Source: Mucilaginibacter dorajii
GTDB taxonomy: Bacteria > Bacteroidota > Bacteroidia > Sphingobacteriales > Sphingobacteriaceae
DNA length: 64,000 nucleotides
Direction: 5' to 3'
NCBI RefSeq assembly: GCF_024808255.1
Contig: NZ_JANTYS010000012.1
Coordinates: 124,001-188,000 of the forward strand
Position 1 is the stretch's first letter. Each line of letters begins with the position of its first letter. Below are positions 1 to 8,829 of the stretch, piece by piece. Made by a program: the position numbers and the translations under genes. The notes beneath the pieces were generated by a model. It saw nothing but the letters and a program-made list of their open reading frames with translations. It did no database searches and was not told the DNA's origin.

Positions 1-1089
1 ATTCGCTTCGATGCCGACCCACGCTACGAAAAAATCACCGCCCGTATGGTACTAAGCCACCGTACTGGCCTGCCCAACTGGGGCGACGATAAAGGAGCCA
101 AACTCTTCTTTACACCCGACAGCACTTTCTCCTACTCGGGCGAAGGCTTTGTTTTTTTGCAGCGCGTGGTCGAAAAACTAACCAATAAGCCACTACAGGA
201 ATTAGCGCAACAGGAAGTTTTTATTCCCCTAAAAATGGAGAATAGTAATTACTTATGGGTAGATAAATACGATTCGGTAGCCGCGTTTGGCAATAGTACA
301 GATATAGTTAATCGCCATAAAAACCCCATTTCGGCATATAGTTTACTGACCAATGCGCATGATTATAGTCTTTTTGTGCAGGCGCTCTCGGCAGGCGTAG
401 GCTTAAAACCTGCTACCAAGCAATTGATGTTTCAAAAAGCCAGCGAAGGCAACTGGTTTAACCACGATATGACCGATGCCAACCCGCACATTGGCTGGGG
501 ACTTGGCGTTGGCGTGCAGGATAACGAATTGGGCCATGCCATATGGCATTGGGGCGATAACGGCGATTTTAAAGCCTTTTTTATCGCCTACCCCGATAGG
601 CACGAAAGCCTGGTATATTTTGTTTACAACAACGCCGGCCTAAACATTACCGCCGATATTTTAGACGTTTTTTTGGGCAAACAAACCTGGTGGACAACCA
701 AATGGCTTGGCTACGGTTTTAAAAAACCGGCAGAAATGAAAGCCTTCCGTGCCCAACTCCCTAAATATGGTTATGACCATGCTGCCGACGTCGTTGAAAA
801 AGAAAAGAAAAAGAACCCCGCCTATCAATTACCTGAAGACGACCTGAACGACTTTGGTTTTATGCTGATGCGTAACGAACAAAAAACCGAGGCTCTTGAG
901 ATCTTCAAGCTCAACCTAAGTCTGTACCCCAACAGCGCCAATGGTTACGACAGCCTTGCCGAAGCCTACGAAGCCTTAGGCCAAAAAGAACCCGCCATTA
1001 AAAACTTTAAACGCTCACTGGAGCTAAACCCTAAAAATGATTACGCTGCCGGGCAGATTAAAAAGTTGGAAGCGGACGGTGGGAAATAA
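1..1089 (+). CDS. Serine hydrolase (beta-lactamase class C family) with C-terminal TPR, 5' truncated
   Basis: The reading frame is open from the first base, so the N-terminus with the SxxK nucleophile lies outside the window. What remains shows the class C/penicillin-binding signature: LSHRTGLPNW near the start, YSGEGF (position of the YxN-type motif) and HWGDNGDF (position of the KTG/HxG box). The last ~90 residues read as a TPR-like helical repeat (LYPNSANGYDSLAEAYEALG), a common tail in Bacteroidota members. The family includes esterases, D-aminopeptidases and peptidoglycan hydrolases, usually exported; the substrate cannot be told from sequence. Family assignment is firm, function is open. 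Confidence 0.85.
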   Translation: MRFDADPRYEKITARMVLSHRTGLPNWGDDKGAKLFFTPDSTFSYSGEGFVFLQRVVEKLTNKPLQELAQQEVFIPLKMENSNYLWVDKYDSVAAFGNSTDIVNRHKNPISAYSLLTNAHDYSLFVQALSAGVGLKPATKQLMFQKASEGNWFNHDMTDANPHIGWGLGVGVQDNELGHAIWHWGDNGDFKAFFIAYPDRHESLVYFVYNNAGLNITADILDVFLGKQTWWTTKWLGYGFKKPAEMKAFRAQLPKYGYDHAADVVEKEKKKNPAYQLPEDDLNDFGFMLMRNEQKTEALEIFKLNLSLYPNSANGYDSLAEAYEALGQKEPAIKNFKRSLELNPKNDYAAGQIKKLEADGGK

Positions 1090-1127
1090 ACGAATTTGAA
1101 TACTCCTCATTCGTTCTGTATGTTGTA

Positions 1128-1273
1128 GACGACTCACCCGGCCGACGCTGCGCTGGGCCGCCCTCTCTCCGGCTGAAGTCGCAAAGAGGGCTGGAAAAAG
1201 CAAAATAAAACCCGCCCCTCTATGCGATGCACTCGAAGAGAGGGAAAGACGGGCGCAGCCGGGGTAAGTCGTC
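1128..1273. repeat. Intergenic imperfect palindromic repeat (CCCTCTCTCCGG family, copy 1)
   Basis: The 323-base gap before nhaA holds an imperfect inverted repeat. GACTCACCCGGCC at the left is mirrored by GCCGGGGTAAGTC at the right, with inner arms CCCTCTCTCCGG/CAAAGAGGG and CCCTCTATGCGATGCAC/GAGAGGG. A second copy lies at 7456-7587, and pieces of the same sequence (CCCTCTATCCGATGCA) occur inside the RAYT repeat nest at about 15310 and 16235. It looks like a non-autonomous palindromic element; no gene is seen in it. Confidence 0.7.
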
Positions 1274-1412
1274 ACCGATTAGTTTCCACCATAAAATCAA
1301 AGTCCTTTATCTTTTGTCCTTCCATCTTTGCTCCCTTATCAAAGTCTTTTATCCATTATCCTTCCATCCTTGCTCCCAGACAATTCCCGATAAAAAACGT
1401 AATTTAGGGGCA

Positions 1413-2711
1413 ATGAGGCAAAAGCTACCTATTGATAAGATCACCACACCGGTAAACAAGTTTATTCACCAGGAGCATAACAGTGGTATTGTGCTTTTTA
1501 TCAGTGTACTGGCGGCTATCATTTGGGTAAACTCACCTTTTGAGCACTCCTATCATCAACTGTGGGACCTTAAGCTTTCCATGGGCATTGGCAGCCACGT
1601 GCTTAACCATTCCCTGCACCTATGGATCAACGACGGACTGATGGCCGTATTTTTCTTTGTGATAGGCCTTGAGTTGAAACGGGAATTTATGGCCGGCGAA
1701 CTTTCTACCGTCAAAAAAGCATCCCTGCCTATGGTAGCCGCTTTGGGCGGTATGCTGGTGCCCGCTATCATTTACTTTTTTATCAATAAAGGGACCGAAT
1801 CTGAACATGGCTGGGGCATCCCCATGGCTACAGATATAGCGTTCGCCCTGGCTTTACTATCATTGGCGGGCAAGCGTATCCCATCATCAGTAAAAGTATT
1901 CTTATCGGCATTGGCCGTAGCCGATGACCTTGGCGCTGTACTCGTCATCGCCATATTTTACAGCTCACATATCGACCTCGTACCACTCACCATAGGAATC
2001 TGGCTTTTGGTGATCCTGCTGATAGGCAATAAAATGGGCGTGCGCAGTATCATCTTTTACCTGGTGATAGGCTTCGCGGTTTGGGTAGCGTTTTTACTCT
2101 CGGGCGTGCATGCCACCATAGCAGGTGTATTAGTTGCATTTACTATTCCTGCCCGCACCCGCATCAACGAGAAAAGCTATGCCGATAGCCTGCGCAAGCT
2201 GCTGTTTGATTTTGAAGAACAGATCCCCAATAACAGCACCCTTACCACACCGGGACAGCACCACACCATCGAAAAAATAAAAGAACTAAGCACCGATGCC
2301 GAAACGCCATTGCAAAAGGTAGAATATGCACTGCATCCCTGGGTTGCCTTTGTGGTAATGCCTCTTTTCGCCCTGGCTAATGCCGGCATCCTTATTGGTG
2401 CTAACTTTTTTTCATCGCTGCTTAACCCGGTAAGTATGGGCGTTGCTATTGGCCTGCTGGCTGGTAAATTCATCGGCGTGTTACTGGCCACCTGGCTTAT
2501 GGTAAAATTTGGCACGCCGCTGCCCGCAAAATCAAACTGGAAACAAATCACTGGTGTAGCGTTGCTGGCCGGCGTAGGGTTTACCATGTCACTGTTTATT
2601 TCTGGGCTGGCCTTTAGTCACCCAGAGATGGTTGACCAGGCTAAGTATGGTATTTTATTGGCTTCGTTGCTGGCCGGGATATTGGGCGTAGTTGTATTGA
2701 AGAAGGCCTAA
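1413..2711 (+). CDS. nhaA: Na+/H+ antiporter NhaA
   Basis: This inner-membrane antiporter exchanges protons for sodium in pH and salt homeostasis. The 432-residue protein carries the family hallmarks: LMAVFFFVIGLELKREF in the first membrane segments, ATDIAFALALLSLAGKR, and the paired aspartates in LSALAVADDLGAVLVIAIFY that correspond to the ion-binding DD of NhaA. About 11-12 hydrophobic segments are visible. The frame is open further upstream, but ATG 1413 is preceded by AGGGG and begins a typical NhaA N-terminus (IDKITTPVNKFIHQEHNSG), while upstream codons translate repeat DNA. It stands alone, with no co-directional partner. Confidence 0.93.
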   Translation: MRQKLPIDKITTPVNKFIHQEHNSGIVLFISVLAAIIWVNSPFEHSYHQLWDLKLSMGIGSHVLNHSLHLWINDGLMAVFFFVIGLELKREFMAGELSTVKKASLPMVAALGGMLVPAIIYFFINKGTESEHGWGIPMATDIAFALALLSLAGKRIPSSVKVFLSALAVADDLGAVLVIAIFYSSHIDLVPLTIGIWLLVILLIGNKMGVRSIIFYLVIGFAVWVAFLLSGVHATIAGVLVAFTIPARTRINEKSYADSLRKLLFDFEEQIPNNSTLTTPGQHHTIEKIKELSTDAETPLQKVEYALHPWVAFVVMPLFALANAGILIGANFFSSLLNPVSMGVAIGLLAGKFIGVLLATWLMVKFGTPLPAKSNWKQITGVALLAGVGFTMSLFISGLAFSHPEMVDQAKYGILLASLLAGILGVVVLKKA

Positions 2712-2801
2712 ACATAACGTAATATTTTTCTGTGGCGACGCATATTTGCGTCTCCCGTTATACAGGACGGATTTGTCTGAACCCGAATTTTCAGATTTTT
2801 G

Positions 2802-2900
2802 TCTGAACCATGATTTTTCGGATTAAAGGATTGACAGGATTTTGCCTCATGTCTTTAAAAATCCTGTTAATCTAAAGAATCTGTTCAATCCCGGTTCAGA
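2802..2900. repeat. TCTGAACC palindromic element, copy 1
   Basis: A foldback element between nhaA and the mannanase. TCTGAACC (2802-2809) pairs with GGTTCAGA (2893-2900), and an inner stem joins CAGGATTT (2835-2842) with AAAATCCTG (2857-2865). A related element with 12-bp perfect arms sits at 51324-51404 and a half copy at 61155. It lies at the 3' ends of two convergent genes, so it may also end transcription. Confidence 0.65.
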
Positions 2901-2917
2901 AAAAATCTTGATACTAA

Positions 2918-4036
2918 CTACTTGATACTAAAAACTGGCTTGCCATATACCCCCAACCCCGTTAACCTGTTTTGGAACATGGTTTGCCCGCTGTTAAAAA
3001 ACTTTACAAAATCATCGGCGCTTGCCTGGCCGGGATAGGGTACGTAATAATGATGATCGTTCCCGTTGCGCCAGGCCATTACGTAGGATATTTTGTGGCG
3101 ACTTAGGGTTGGCAATAAAACGCTTGTCCACCAGTCGGGCTGTGGAATTTCTACATAGCCGGTTTCGGGCAGGCAGGCCCGTTTGTGGTGACTGGTAGCT
3201 ATGGCATCTATGATACTTAGGCGTTTATCCAACCTGGTTTGATAAACGTTTACACTTTGGGTACAGTAGTTGTCAAATCCTATAAAATCAACATAATCAT
3301 CGCCGGGGTAACGTTCCATAAATTCGGCCTCAGAATCAAAATCGGCCACCGAATATACGATGAGTAAATTATGCAGCTTTTTGGTATTGCGCAGGTAATC
3401 AACGGTAAATTGCCAAAGGGCAATTAATTCATCGGGCGTATTTTGCTTTTTGCCCCACCAAAACCAGCTCCCTGTAAGCTCATGAAAAGGACGAAACAAT
3501 ATGGGGATAGCCTCGCCATCAGGGCCTTTCAATTCTTTGAGGTAAGCGGCAGCCCTATCTAAATAGGTAATGTACGCGTCATGATACGCGCCACCTGCAA
3601 CAAGGGTTTTCGGTGTGTTTTTGGTAGTATCCCAGGCGGTTTTGCCGTTAGCAGGGTTATCCATATGCCAACAAAAGGTATTGATACCCCCGCGGTTGTA
3701 GGCATCTTTTACCAGTTGCTTTTGTAACTGAAAAGGTATGCTGTTGATGTCGTGGATGCTATCATGCTCAATTTTAGCCAGGTCCCAGCCATAAATGGCC
3801 GGATATGATCCGGTAACACTCTTCACGTCAGACCGGTCGGCATCATAACGCCAGCCTACACCGTAGGCCGTATCATCATGATGACCAAACAGCACACCTG
3901 CCCCAACCAGGCGCTGCATGCTGTAATACAGGGCGCGTGTTTCTGGCGTAGCCATTTTATCTGCCGGCGCGTATAATTGTGCTTTTGTTGTCAATCCCGA
4001 AATCATCAGTACAAATGCTATTGCGTATTTACTCAT
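2918..4036 (-). CDS. GH26 endo-beta-1,4-mannanase, exported
   Basis: It should cleave internal beta-1,4-mannosidic bonds of mannan, galactomannan or glucomannan. The 372-residue protein has a signal peptide (first ~19 residues, ending TTKAQ) and one GH26 TIM barrel. The expected acid/base is E186 in LFRPFHELTGSWFWWG and the nucleophile E291 in CLPETGY; W193, W195 and W196 would line the substrate cleft. It is the last gene of a minus-strand series with GH27, 2-epimerase, GH130 and a symporter. That matches the gene set of the mannosylglucose phosphorylase pathway described in Bacteroides fragilis. A 356-bp gap filled by a palindromic element separates it from the GH27 gene, so it may have its own promoter. 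Confidence 0.92.
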   Translation of the reverse strand: MSKYAIAFVLMISGLTTKAQLYAPADKMATPETRALYYSMQRLVGAGVLFGHHDDTAYGVGWRYDADRSDVKSVTGSYPAIYGWDLAKIEHDSIHDINSIPFQLQKQLVKDAYNRGGINTFCWHMDNPANGKTAWDTTKNTPKTLVAGGAYHDAYITYLDRAAAYLKELKGPDGEAIPILFRPFHELTGSWFWWGKKQNTPDELIALWQFTVDYLRNTKKLHNLLIVYSVADFDSEAEFMERYPGDDYVDFIGFDNYCTQSVNVYQTRLDKRLSIIDAIATSHHKRACLPETGYVEIPQPDWWTSVLLPTLSRHKISYVMAWRNGNDHHYYVPYPGQASADDFVKFFNSGQTMFQNRLTGLGVYGKPVFSIK

Positions 4037-4094
4037 TTTATGTTTTTCCCTGTGCTATGCATACGTTCCAATTTCCTCCCTCGGGAGCTACCGT

Positions 4095-4304
4095 GTGTAC
4101 ACATCTTATGAATATTATCATTAACAAAAACGTTGTCATTTCGAACGAACCTGAGGGGAATTGTGCGCCGGAGTGAGGAGAAATCTTGTACGACAGGCCA
4201 TGTTTGCTTGTCGCTTGTACAAGATTTCTTCCTCGCACCACGCTCATACCCCACCTTCGCTCCGTCGAAATGACATATTCTGTTAGTTGGAAAGATGTGT
4301 GCAC
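4095..4304. mobile_element. Nested palindromic MITE-like element (TGTCATTTCGA family)
   Basis: This fills the gap between the GH27 and GH26 genes. The outer arms GTGTACACATCTT (4095-4107) and AAGATGTGTGCAC (4292-4304) are inverted with one mismatch. Middle arms TGTCATTTCGA (4134-4144) and TCGAAATGACA (4265-4275) are perfect. Inner arms AGAAATCTTGTAC (4179-4191) and GTACAAGATTTCT (4217-4229) are perfect over 13 bp. No coding capacity is seen. A shorter relative sits at 40876-40970. Confidence 0.75.
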
Positions 4305-4392
4305 TCAGTAGACGGGGCGAAGTCCCTTAACCTAATGACATTGCCATCTTCGCAAGGAAGGAATCGCGCAAACCCATTGCTTTTTTTTCCAA

Positions 4393-5667
4393 TCAAAATT
4401 TAACAAGTCTTAACATTACAACGCTATGCGCCGCCAATGTTTGTTTAAATTCTTTTTTAGTGGTGCCAATATCCTTTTTAGTCCATACATCGTGCAGTTT
4501 GTAGGTAGTTTTGGCAAAATCTACGCTCAGTTTACCGGCCTCATTGCTGATAGCGTGTTCCTGCCATTTATAAACAACATCCTTTGCCACTGCCGAACGG
4601 TTTAAAAAGCATATTGCTACTTCGTTATTGGCCAGTGGTTTGGCCCAAATCTCCAGGCTATCGACCTGGTAAACGCGCGTGGCGGCAATGCCCAAAACAT
4701 CCTGGTCAATAGCGATAGCTTCTTTATTAGTCAGGATTGATTGTGTTTGGGGCGACATATGGCGCAGATCGTTACCGGCCGCCAGCGGGGCAGCCAACAT
4801 ACACCATAAGGAAAAGTGCGCTTTATCCTCATTAAAACTCATCCCATTTCCTACTTCCAGCATATCCGGATCGTTCCAATGGTTGGGGCCGTTGTATTTA
4901 GCAATATTTACCTGCTTATCTACAATCGACATCACACTTAATGCCGACCAACTGCCATAGTTTTTGTTTTTATCAAAGCTGGCTGTGATATCTCCTGTGG
5001 TACGGTATAATTCGCCAACGCCACCTGCCCAAAGCCAGGGCTGGTGATTACCCCACTCGCATAAGCTAAATACAATAAATCTGCCGCTTGCTTTTAAGGC
5101 CTGGCTCATGGTAATATACGCCTCGCGGGCATTCAGGCTATCGGTATTACACCAATCGTACTTTAAAAAGTCGACACCAAAAGAGGCGTACAAACGGGCG
5201 TCCTGGTACTCGTGCCCACGGCTGCCCGGGTAACCGGCGCAGGTTTTATTGCCCGCGCAGTTGTAAATGCCAAACTTAAGTCCTTTGGAGTGTACATAGT
5301 CAGCAAAGGCTTTCATGCCGTTAGGAAACTTCTTGGGGTCGGGTACAAGGTCGCCATTTTTATCACGTTCCATGGTCATCCAGCCATCATCCAGCACAAA
5401 ATATTGGTAACCGGCATCGCGCATGCCCGATGATACATAGGCATCAACCATTCCCTTCAGCAAAGGTTCGTCGATTTTGGTTTGAAAAGTATTCCATGTA
5501 TTCCAGCCCATGGGTGGCGTTGGTGCCAGGTTACCGGCCTTAGCGATTTGTTCTTTTGCTATCGCAACGGGTGCTGCGCCATCGGCAGTTTGGGCGGATA
5601 ATCTGGCGCATGTTGACACGGTGATCAACACGGTAATGACGATGTGTTTGTATAAACTGGTTTTCAT
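4393..5667 (-). CDS. GH27 alpha-galactosidase, exported
   Basis: It should remove alpha-1,6-linked galactose side chains from galactomannan and so expose the backbone to the neighbouring mannanase. The 424-residue protein has a signal peptide (~26 residues, ending RLSAQ), then the family start TPPMGWNTWN. The nucleophile is D171 in FLKYDWCNTD and the acid/base D226 in YRTTGDI, followed by HWNDPDMLEVGNG and a C-terminal beta domain. The length fits single-domain GH27 enzymes. It lies in the same direction as its neighbours but is separated from the epimerase gene by 428 bp of repeats. Confidence 0.93.
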   Translation of the reverse strand: MKTSLYKHIVITVLITVSTCARLSAQTADGAAPVAIAKEQIAKAGNLAPTPPMGWNTWNTFQTKIDEPLLKGMVDAYVSSGMRDAGYQYFVLDDGWMTMERDKNGDLVPDPKKFPNGMKAFADYVHSKGLKFGIYNCAGNKTCAGYPGSRGHEYQDARLYASFGVDFLKYDWCNTDSLNAREAYITMSQALKASGRFIVFSLCEWGNHQPWLWAGGVGELYRTTGDITASFDKNKNYGSWSALSVMSIVDKQVNIAKYNGPNHWNDPDMLEVGNGMSFNEDKAHFSLWCMLAAPLAAGNDLRHMSPQTQSILTNKEAIAIDQDVLGIAATRVYQVDSLEIWAKPLANNEVAICFLNRSAVAKDVVYKWQEHAISNEAGKLSVDFAKTTYKLHDVWTKKDIGTTKKEFKQTLAAHSVVMLRLVKF

Positions 5668-5696
5668 ATGGTTATATTAGGTTTATTCATTTTATT

Positions 5697-6055
5697 CCGA
5701 TGTCATGCTGAACTTGTTTCAGCATCCCACTCGCCAAGTATACATCATGCGGGTCACCCGTCCTGTGGGGGTCCCGAAACAGGTTCGCGATTGCTTCCGT
5801 TTTATAACTTGTCATAGGTAGTAACGAAGCAATCTCATGCTCTACAGGGCCGATTTGTAAAGTTCGCGATTGCTTCATTCCTACCCATGACGTTTTATAA
5901 AAAACGTTTGTCATCCTTCACGTAGTGAAGGATCTTCTTCACTATAAAAGTCGGCGATGAGCAGGGCGAAGAAGATCCTTCGTTCCTCAGGATGACAAAT
6001 CTTTTACGTCATTTTCACCTTCAGAGGCCGCCGGATTTTACAACTCGCAATGACA
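5697..6055. repeat. Cluster of dispersed palindromic repeats
   Basis: The 428-bp gap between GH27 and the epimerase holds at least three hairpin elements end to end. One begins GTCATGCTGAACTTGTTTCAGC (5701 on) and recurs in altered form at about 48810-48905. A second contains GCGATTGCTTC/GAAGCAATC arms. A third, 5911-5998, pairs TTTGTCATCCTTCACG with CGTTCCTCAGGATGACAAA and has an inner GATCTTCTTC/GAAGAAGATC stem. The tail (CACCTTCAGAGGCCGCCGG) is shared with the 24195-24385 block. No gene is visible. Confidence 0.65.
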
Positions 6056-6095
6056 TAGCGATATTCTCATCTGCACTATCATTCCAAACTTATTT

Positions 6096-7334
6096 TCATC
6101 CTGCTATCCGTTTTATAATTTCAATACAAGCCCGGCTATTATGATAGGGGCATTTCCACAGCCCAACCTTGTCCTCGCCCGGCATTATGCTGCCATCGGC
6201 AAGTATCCCCCAAAACCATTCCCCGTTTTGGTGATCTACTATTTTATTTTTCACAAAAGCCCAGCTGGCAATAGATAACTCCAGGTATTTTTGATTGCCG
6301 CTGATTTGCCAGGCGTTAAAAAAACCAACCATGGCCTCAGCCTGTACCCACCAGTGTTTTTCTTTAATAAGATGATTATCGGCGGGTTCGTACTCATACC
6401 ATAAACCTCCATCGGTGTCTAAACCTTCAACTGTAGTGTCGGCAATTTTAACACAGATCCCTTTTATATGGCCCACCCGTTCAGCATCCTTTATAACTTC
6501 GGCAGCTTCCAGCAAAAGCCAGGTGGCCTCAATATCGTGCCCGTAAGAAACCGTGTTTGATTTTGGGTTCCACTCCTCATCAAAAAACAGAATGAGGTGA
6601 TTGTTTTTGGCATCTATAAAATGATCGCAAAAGTTATCTATCAGCGTTTCTACCTGTTTTTTCAGTCCCGCATCCTGCCAAATACGGTACAGGTTGGTGT
6701 AGGCTTCCAGTACGTGCAGGTGGGTATTCATGGTTTTCTTTTCATTGGCATCTTTGGCACTCAGGCGTAAATCGCTTATGGGTTGCCAATCGCGGGTAAA
6801 AGCTTCCATGTAACCTATTTTATCGGGATCAAAGCTTTTATCAACCAGTAAATGATACAGGCTGATGGCCAGTTCTTTTGCCGCCGTTAACCCCGAGGCT
6901 ATGTAATACTCACTCAAAGCGTAAATAGTAAACGCGCTGGCGTAAACCTGCTTTTTGGTATCCAGCTTATTCCCCTCAAAATCAACCGACCAATATACCC
7001 CGCCAAATTCGGCATCAATAAAATACTTAACAATATACTCATAAGCCCTGTGAGTCATCGCCAGGCTCTCTGTATCGGGCTTTAAATTATATGCAGCCGA
7101 GAAGCTCCACAGTATCCGCGCGTTTAAAACCGCCCCCTTGGGCGCATTGGCAGTAACCTGGTTATCATTATCAATTCTTCCTAAAAAGCCGGCGTTTACG
7201 TTATCGGGCGTATATTTTTTCCAATAGGTAATGATGTGATCCAGTTCGGTAGTAAGCTCAGCTTTGTAAAGCTGCAGGGCTTCCTCATTCCCTCTTGAGA
7301 GTGGGCTTGATGACAGGGGTGTGTTATCCGGCAT
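6096..7334 (-). CDS. AGE-family 2-epimerase (cellobiose/mannobiose 2-epimerase)
   Basis: It should epimerise the reducing-end mannose of beta-1,4-mannobiose to glucose, giving 4-O-beta-mannosyl-glucose for the GH130 enzyme next door. The 412-residue protein has no signal peptide and reads as an (alpha/alpha)6 barrel. Histidines in the positions of the family's catalytic pair are H266 in SYGHDIEATWLL and H398 in PYHNSRAC; KHWWVQAEAMVGF and the N-terminal LDHIITYWKK are also typical of cellobiose 2-epimerases. Residues ~4-16 (NTPLSSSPLSRGN) are encoded by repeat-like DNA resembling 16539-16576, so the natural N-terminus is extended by repeat sequence; no other ATG is available before the conserved part. 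Confidence 0.9.
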   Translation of the reverse strand: MPDNTPLSSSPLSRGNEEALQLYKAELTTELDHIITYWKKYTPDNVNAGFLGRIDNDNQVTANAPKGAVLNARILWSFSAAYNLKPDTESLAMTHRAYEYIVKYFIDAEFGGVYWSVDFEGNKLDTKKQVYASAFTIYALSEYYIASGLTAAKELAISLYHLLVDKSFDPDKIGYMEAFTRDWQPISDLRLSAKDANEKKTMNTHLHVLEAYTNLYRIWQDAGLKKQVETLIDNFCDHFIDAKNNHLILFFDEEWNPKSNTVSYGHDIEATWLLLEAAEVIKDAERVGHIKGICVKIADTTVEGLDTDGGLWYEYEPADNHLIKEKHWWVQAEAMVGFFNAWQISGNQKYLELSIASWAFVKNKIVDHQNGEWFWGILADGSIMPGEDKVGLWKCPYHNSRACIEIIKRIAG

Positions 7335-7455
7335 GCTTTATTTAACTGTTTTATAACGTGGTATAAACTAAAATTTGCTTAACGTAAATATGCTATTGGG
7401 TAATTGATAGAGGCATATAACTTAAACCTTGCAATTGGCTCTGTACACTGGCAAA

Positions 7456-7587
7456 GACTCACCCCGGCAACGCTTCGCTGGCCGACCCTCTCTCCGGCAA
7501 GCCGCAAAGAGGGTAAAAATTCCTGATGCCCTCTTTGCAACGCAGTCGGAGAGAGGGCGGTCGGGCGTAGCCTCGACCGGGTGAGTC
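7456..7587. repeat. Imperfect palindromic repeat (CCCTCTCTCCGG family, copy 2)
   Basis: The ends are GACTCACCCCGG (from 7456) and CCGGGTGAGTC (to 7587). Inner arms CCCTCTCTCCGG and CCGAAGAGAGGG-like sequence (TCGGAGAGAGGG) enclose a second pair, CAAAGAGGG/CCCTCTTTG. It is the closest relative of 1128-1273 and sits between the epimerase and GH130 genes. It is non-coding and folds on either strand. Confidence 0.72.
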
Positions 7588-7627
7588 GTTCCCTTGGTTG
7601 GTTTACACTATTTCTTATCGGCTACCG

Positions 7628-8809
7628 CTAAGCTCCCTGCAAGCTATTATTTCTATTCACAATACCATAAACCGTATCCACCGAAGTTGACGACCTAAAA
7701 CCATCGGCTGGGGTGTTCATTACATAATCAATTAATTTTTCAACGGTGGTTGTAGCCACGTGCATCCGTGTATCTGATGAAGCGTAATAGATGAACACCT
7801 TACCATCTTCATCGGCAATCCAGCCGTTACAAAACACCACGTTAGATACATCCCCTACCCGTTCTTCACCTTCGGGTGCCAGGAAGTAGCCACCCGGTTT
7901 GTGGGTAACTTTGGTCAATTCATGCAGATCGGTCATAAACATGTATAGTACGTAACGCAAGCCGGCCGCCGTGTTGCGTACGCCATGCGCCAGGTGCAGC
8001 CAGCCTTTACCTGTTTTTATGGGCGTTGGACCCTGGCCGTTTTTGGCTTCATAAACGGTGTGGTAGTTTTTATTGTCGATGATGGTTTCCTGGTCAATAA
8101 CGGCATTTTCCATGGTATCAGTTAAGCCAAAACCGATTCCGCCCCCTGTACCTGCGCTGATAAAACCATCCTGCGGACGGGTATAAAGTGCATACCTGCC
8201 ATCCACAAACTCGGGGTGCAGCACCACGTTACGTTGTTGGGGTGAATTGGTTTTTAAATCGGGCAGGCGTTCCCATTGCACCAGATCCTTAGTACGGGCA
8301 ATTCCGCAGGCGGCAATGGCCATGGATTGATCATACGCGGGCGCTTCAGAGTCGCGCCTTTCGGTACAGAACAGGCCGTAGATCCAGCCATCCTCATGCA
8401 GCGTTAAACGCATATCGTATACGTTGGTATCGGGTTCATGGGTTTGTGGCAGGTTTATGGGGTACTCCCAAAAAGTAAAGTTGCTGATGCCGTCCGGGCT
8501 TTCGGCTACGGCGAAGAATGATTTGCGGTCGCCCCCCTCAACCCGCACCACCATGATATACTTGCCATTAAATTTAATAGCGCCTGCATTAAAAGCGGCG
8601 TTAATGCCAAAGCGCTCCATCAGGTATGGGTTCGTATTGGCATCCAGATCATACCGCCATTTTACCGGGGCGTGGGCAGCAGTTAGCACAGGATTTACGT
8701 AACGATCGTAAACGCCATTGCCTGTACCGGCTATTTGATTGGGCTTAGTAAGCAGTTGTTGCTGTTCTTGTTGCAGCGAAGTAAGCCTTTGTTTAAAGTG
8801 AGCGCTCAT
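7628..8809 (-). CDS. GH130 4-O-beta-D-mannosyl-D-glucose phosphorylase
   Basis: It should phosphorolyse mannosyl-glucose to mannose-1-phosphate and glucose in the cytoplasm. The ~393-residue protein is a five-bladed propeller of GH130 type: NPYLMERFGINAAFNAGAIKF-like start, VVRVEGGDRKSFFAVAES, and D132 in NVYDMRLTLHEDGWIYG at the place of the family's proton-donor aspartate. PQQRNVVLHPEF and HGVRNTAAGLRY carry likely phosphate-binding residues. A TTG at 8833 overlaps the TGA of the upstream symporter gene, but ATG 8809 gives the more usual start. Tight coupling to the symporter and the nearby epimerase make the mannosylglucose substrate much more likely than other GH130 substrates. Confidence 0.92.
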   Translation of the reverse strand: MSAHFKQRLTSLQQEQQQLLTKPNQIAGTGNGVYDRYVNPVLTAAHAPVKWRYDLDANTNPYLMERFGINAAFNAGAIKFNGKYIMVVRVEGGDRKSFFAVAESPDGISNFTFWEYPINLPQTHEPDTNVYDMRLTLHEDGWIYGLFCTERRDSEAPAYDQSMAIAACGIARTKDLVQWERLPDLKTNSPQQRNVVLHPEFVDGRYALYTRPQDGFISAGTGGGIGFGLTDTMENAVIDQETIIDNKNYHTVYEAKNGQGPTPIKTGKGWLHLAHGVRNTAAGLRYVLYMFMTDLHELTKVTHKPGGYFLAPEGEERVGDVSNVVFCNGWIADEDGKVFIYYASSDTRMHVATTTVEKLIDYVMNTPADGFRSSTSVDTVYGIVNRNNSLQGA

Positions 8810-8829
8810 ATATTTATCGCGTATCGTAA

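Noticed and set aside
4033..4304. Small minus-strand frames between GH26 and GH27
   Set aside because: They read through the nested palindromic element and have no domain or conserved start.
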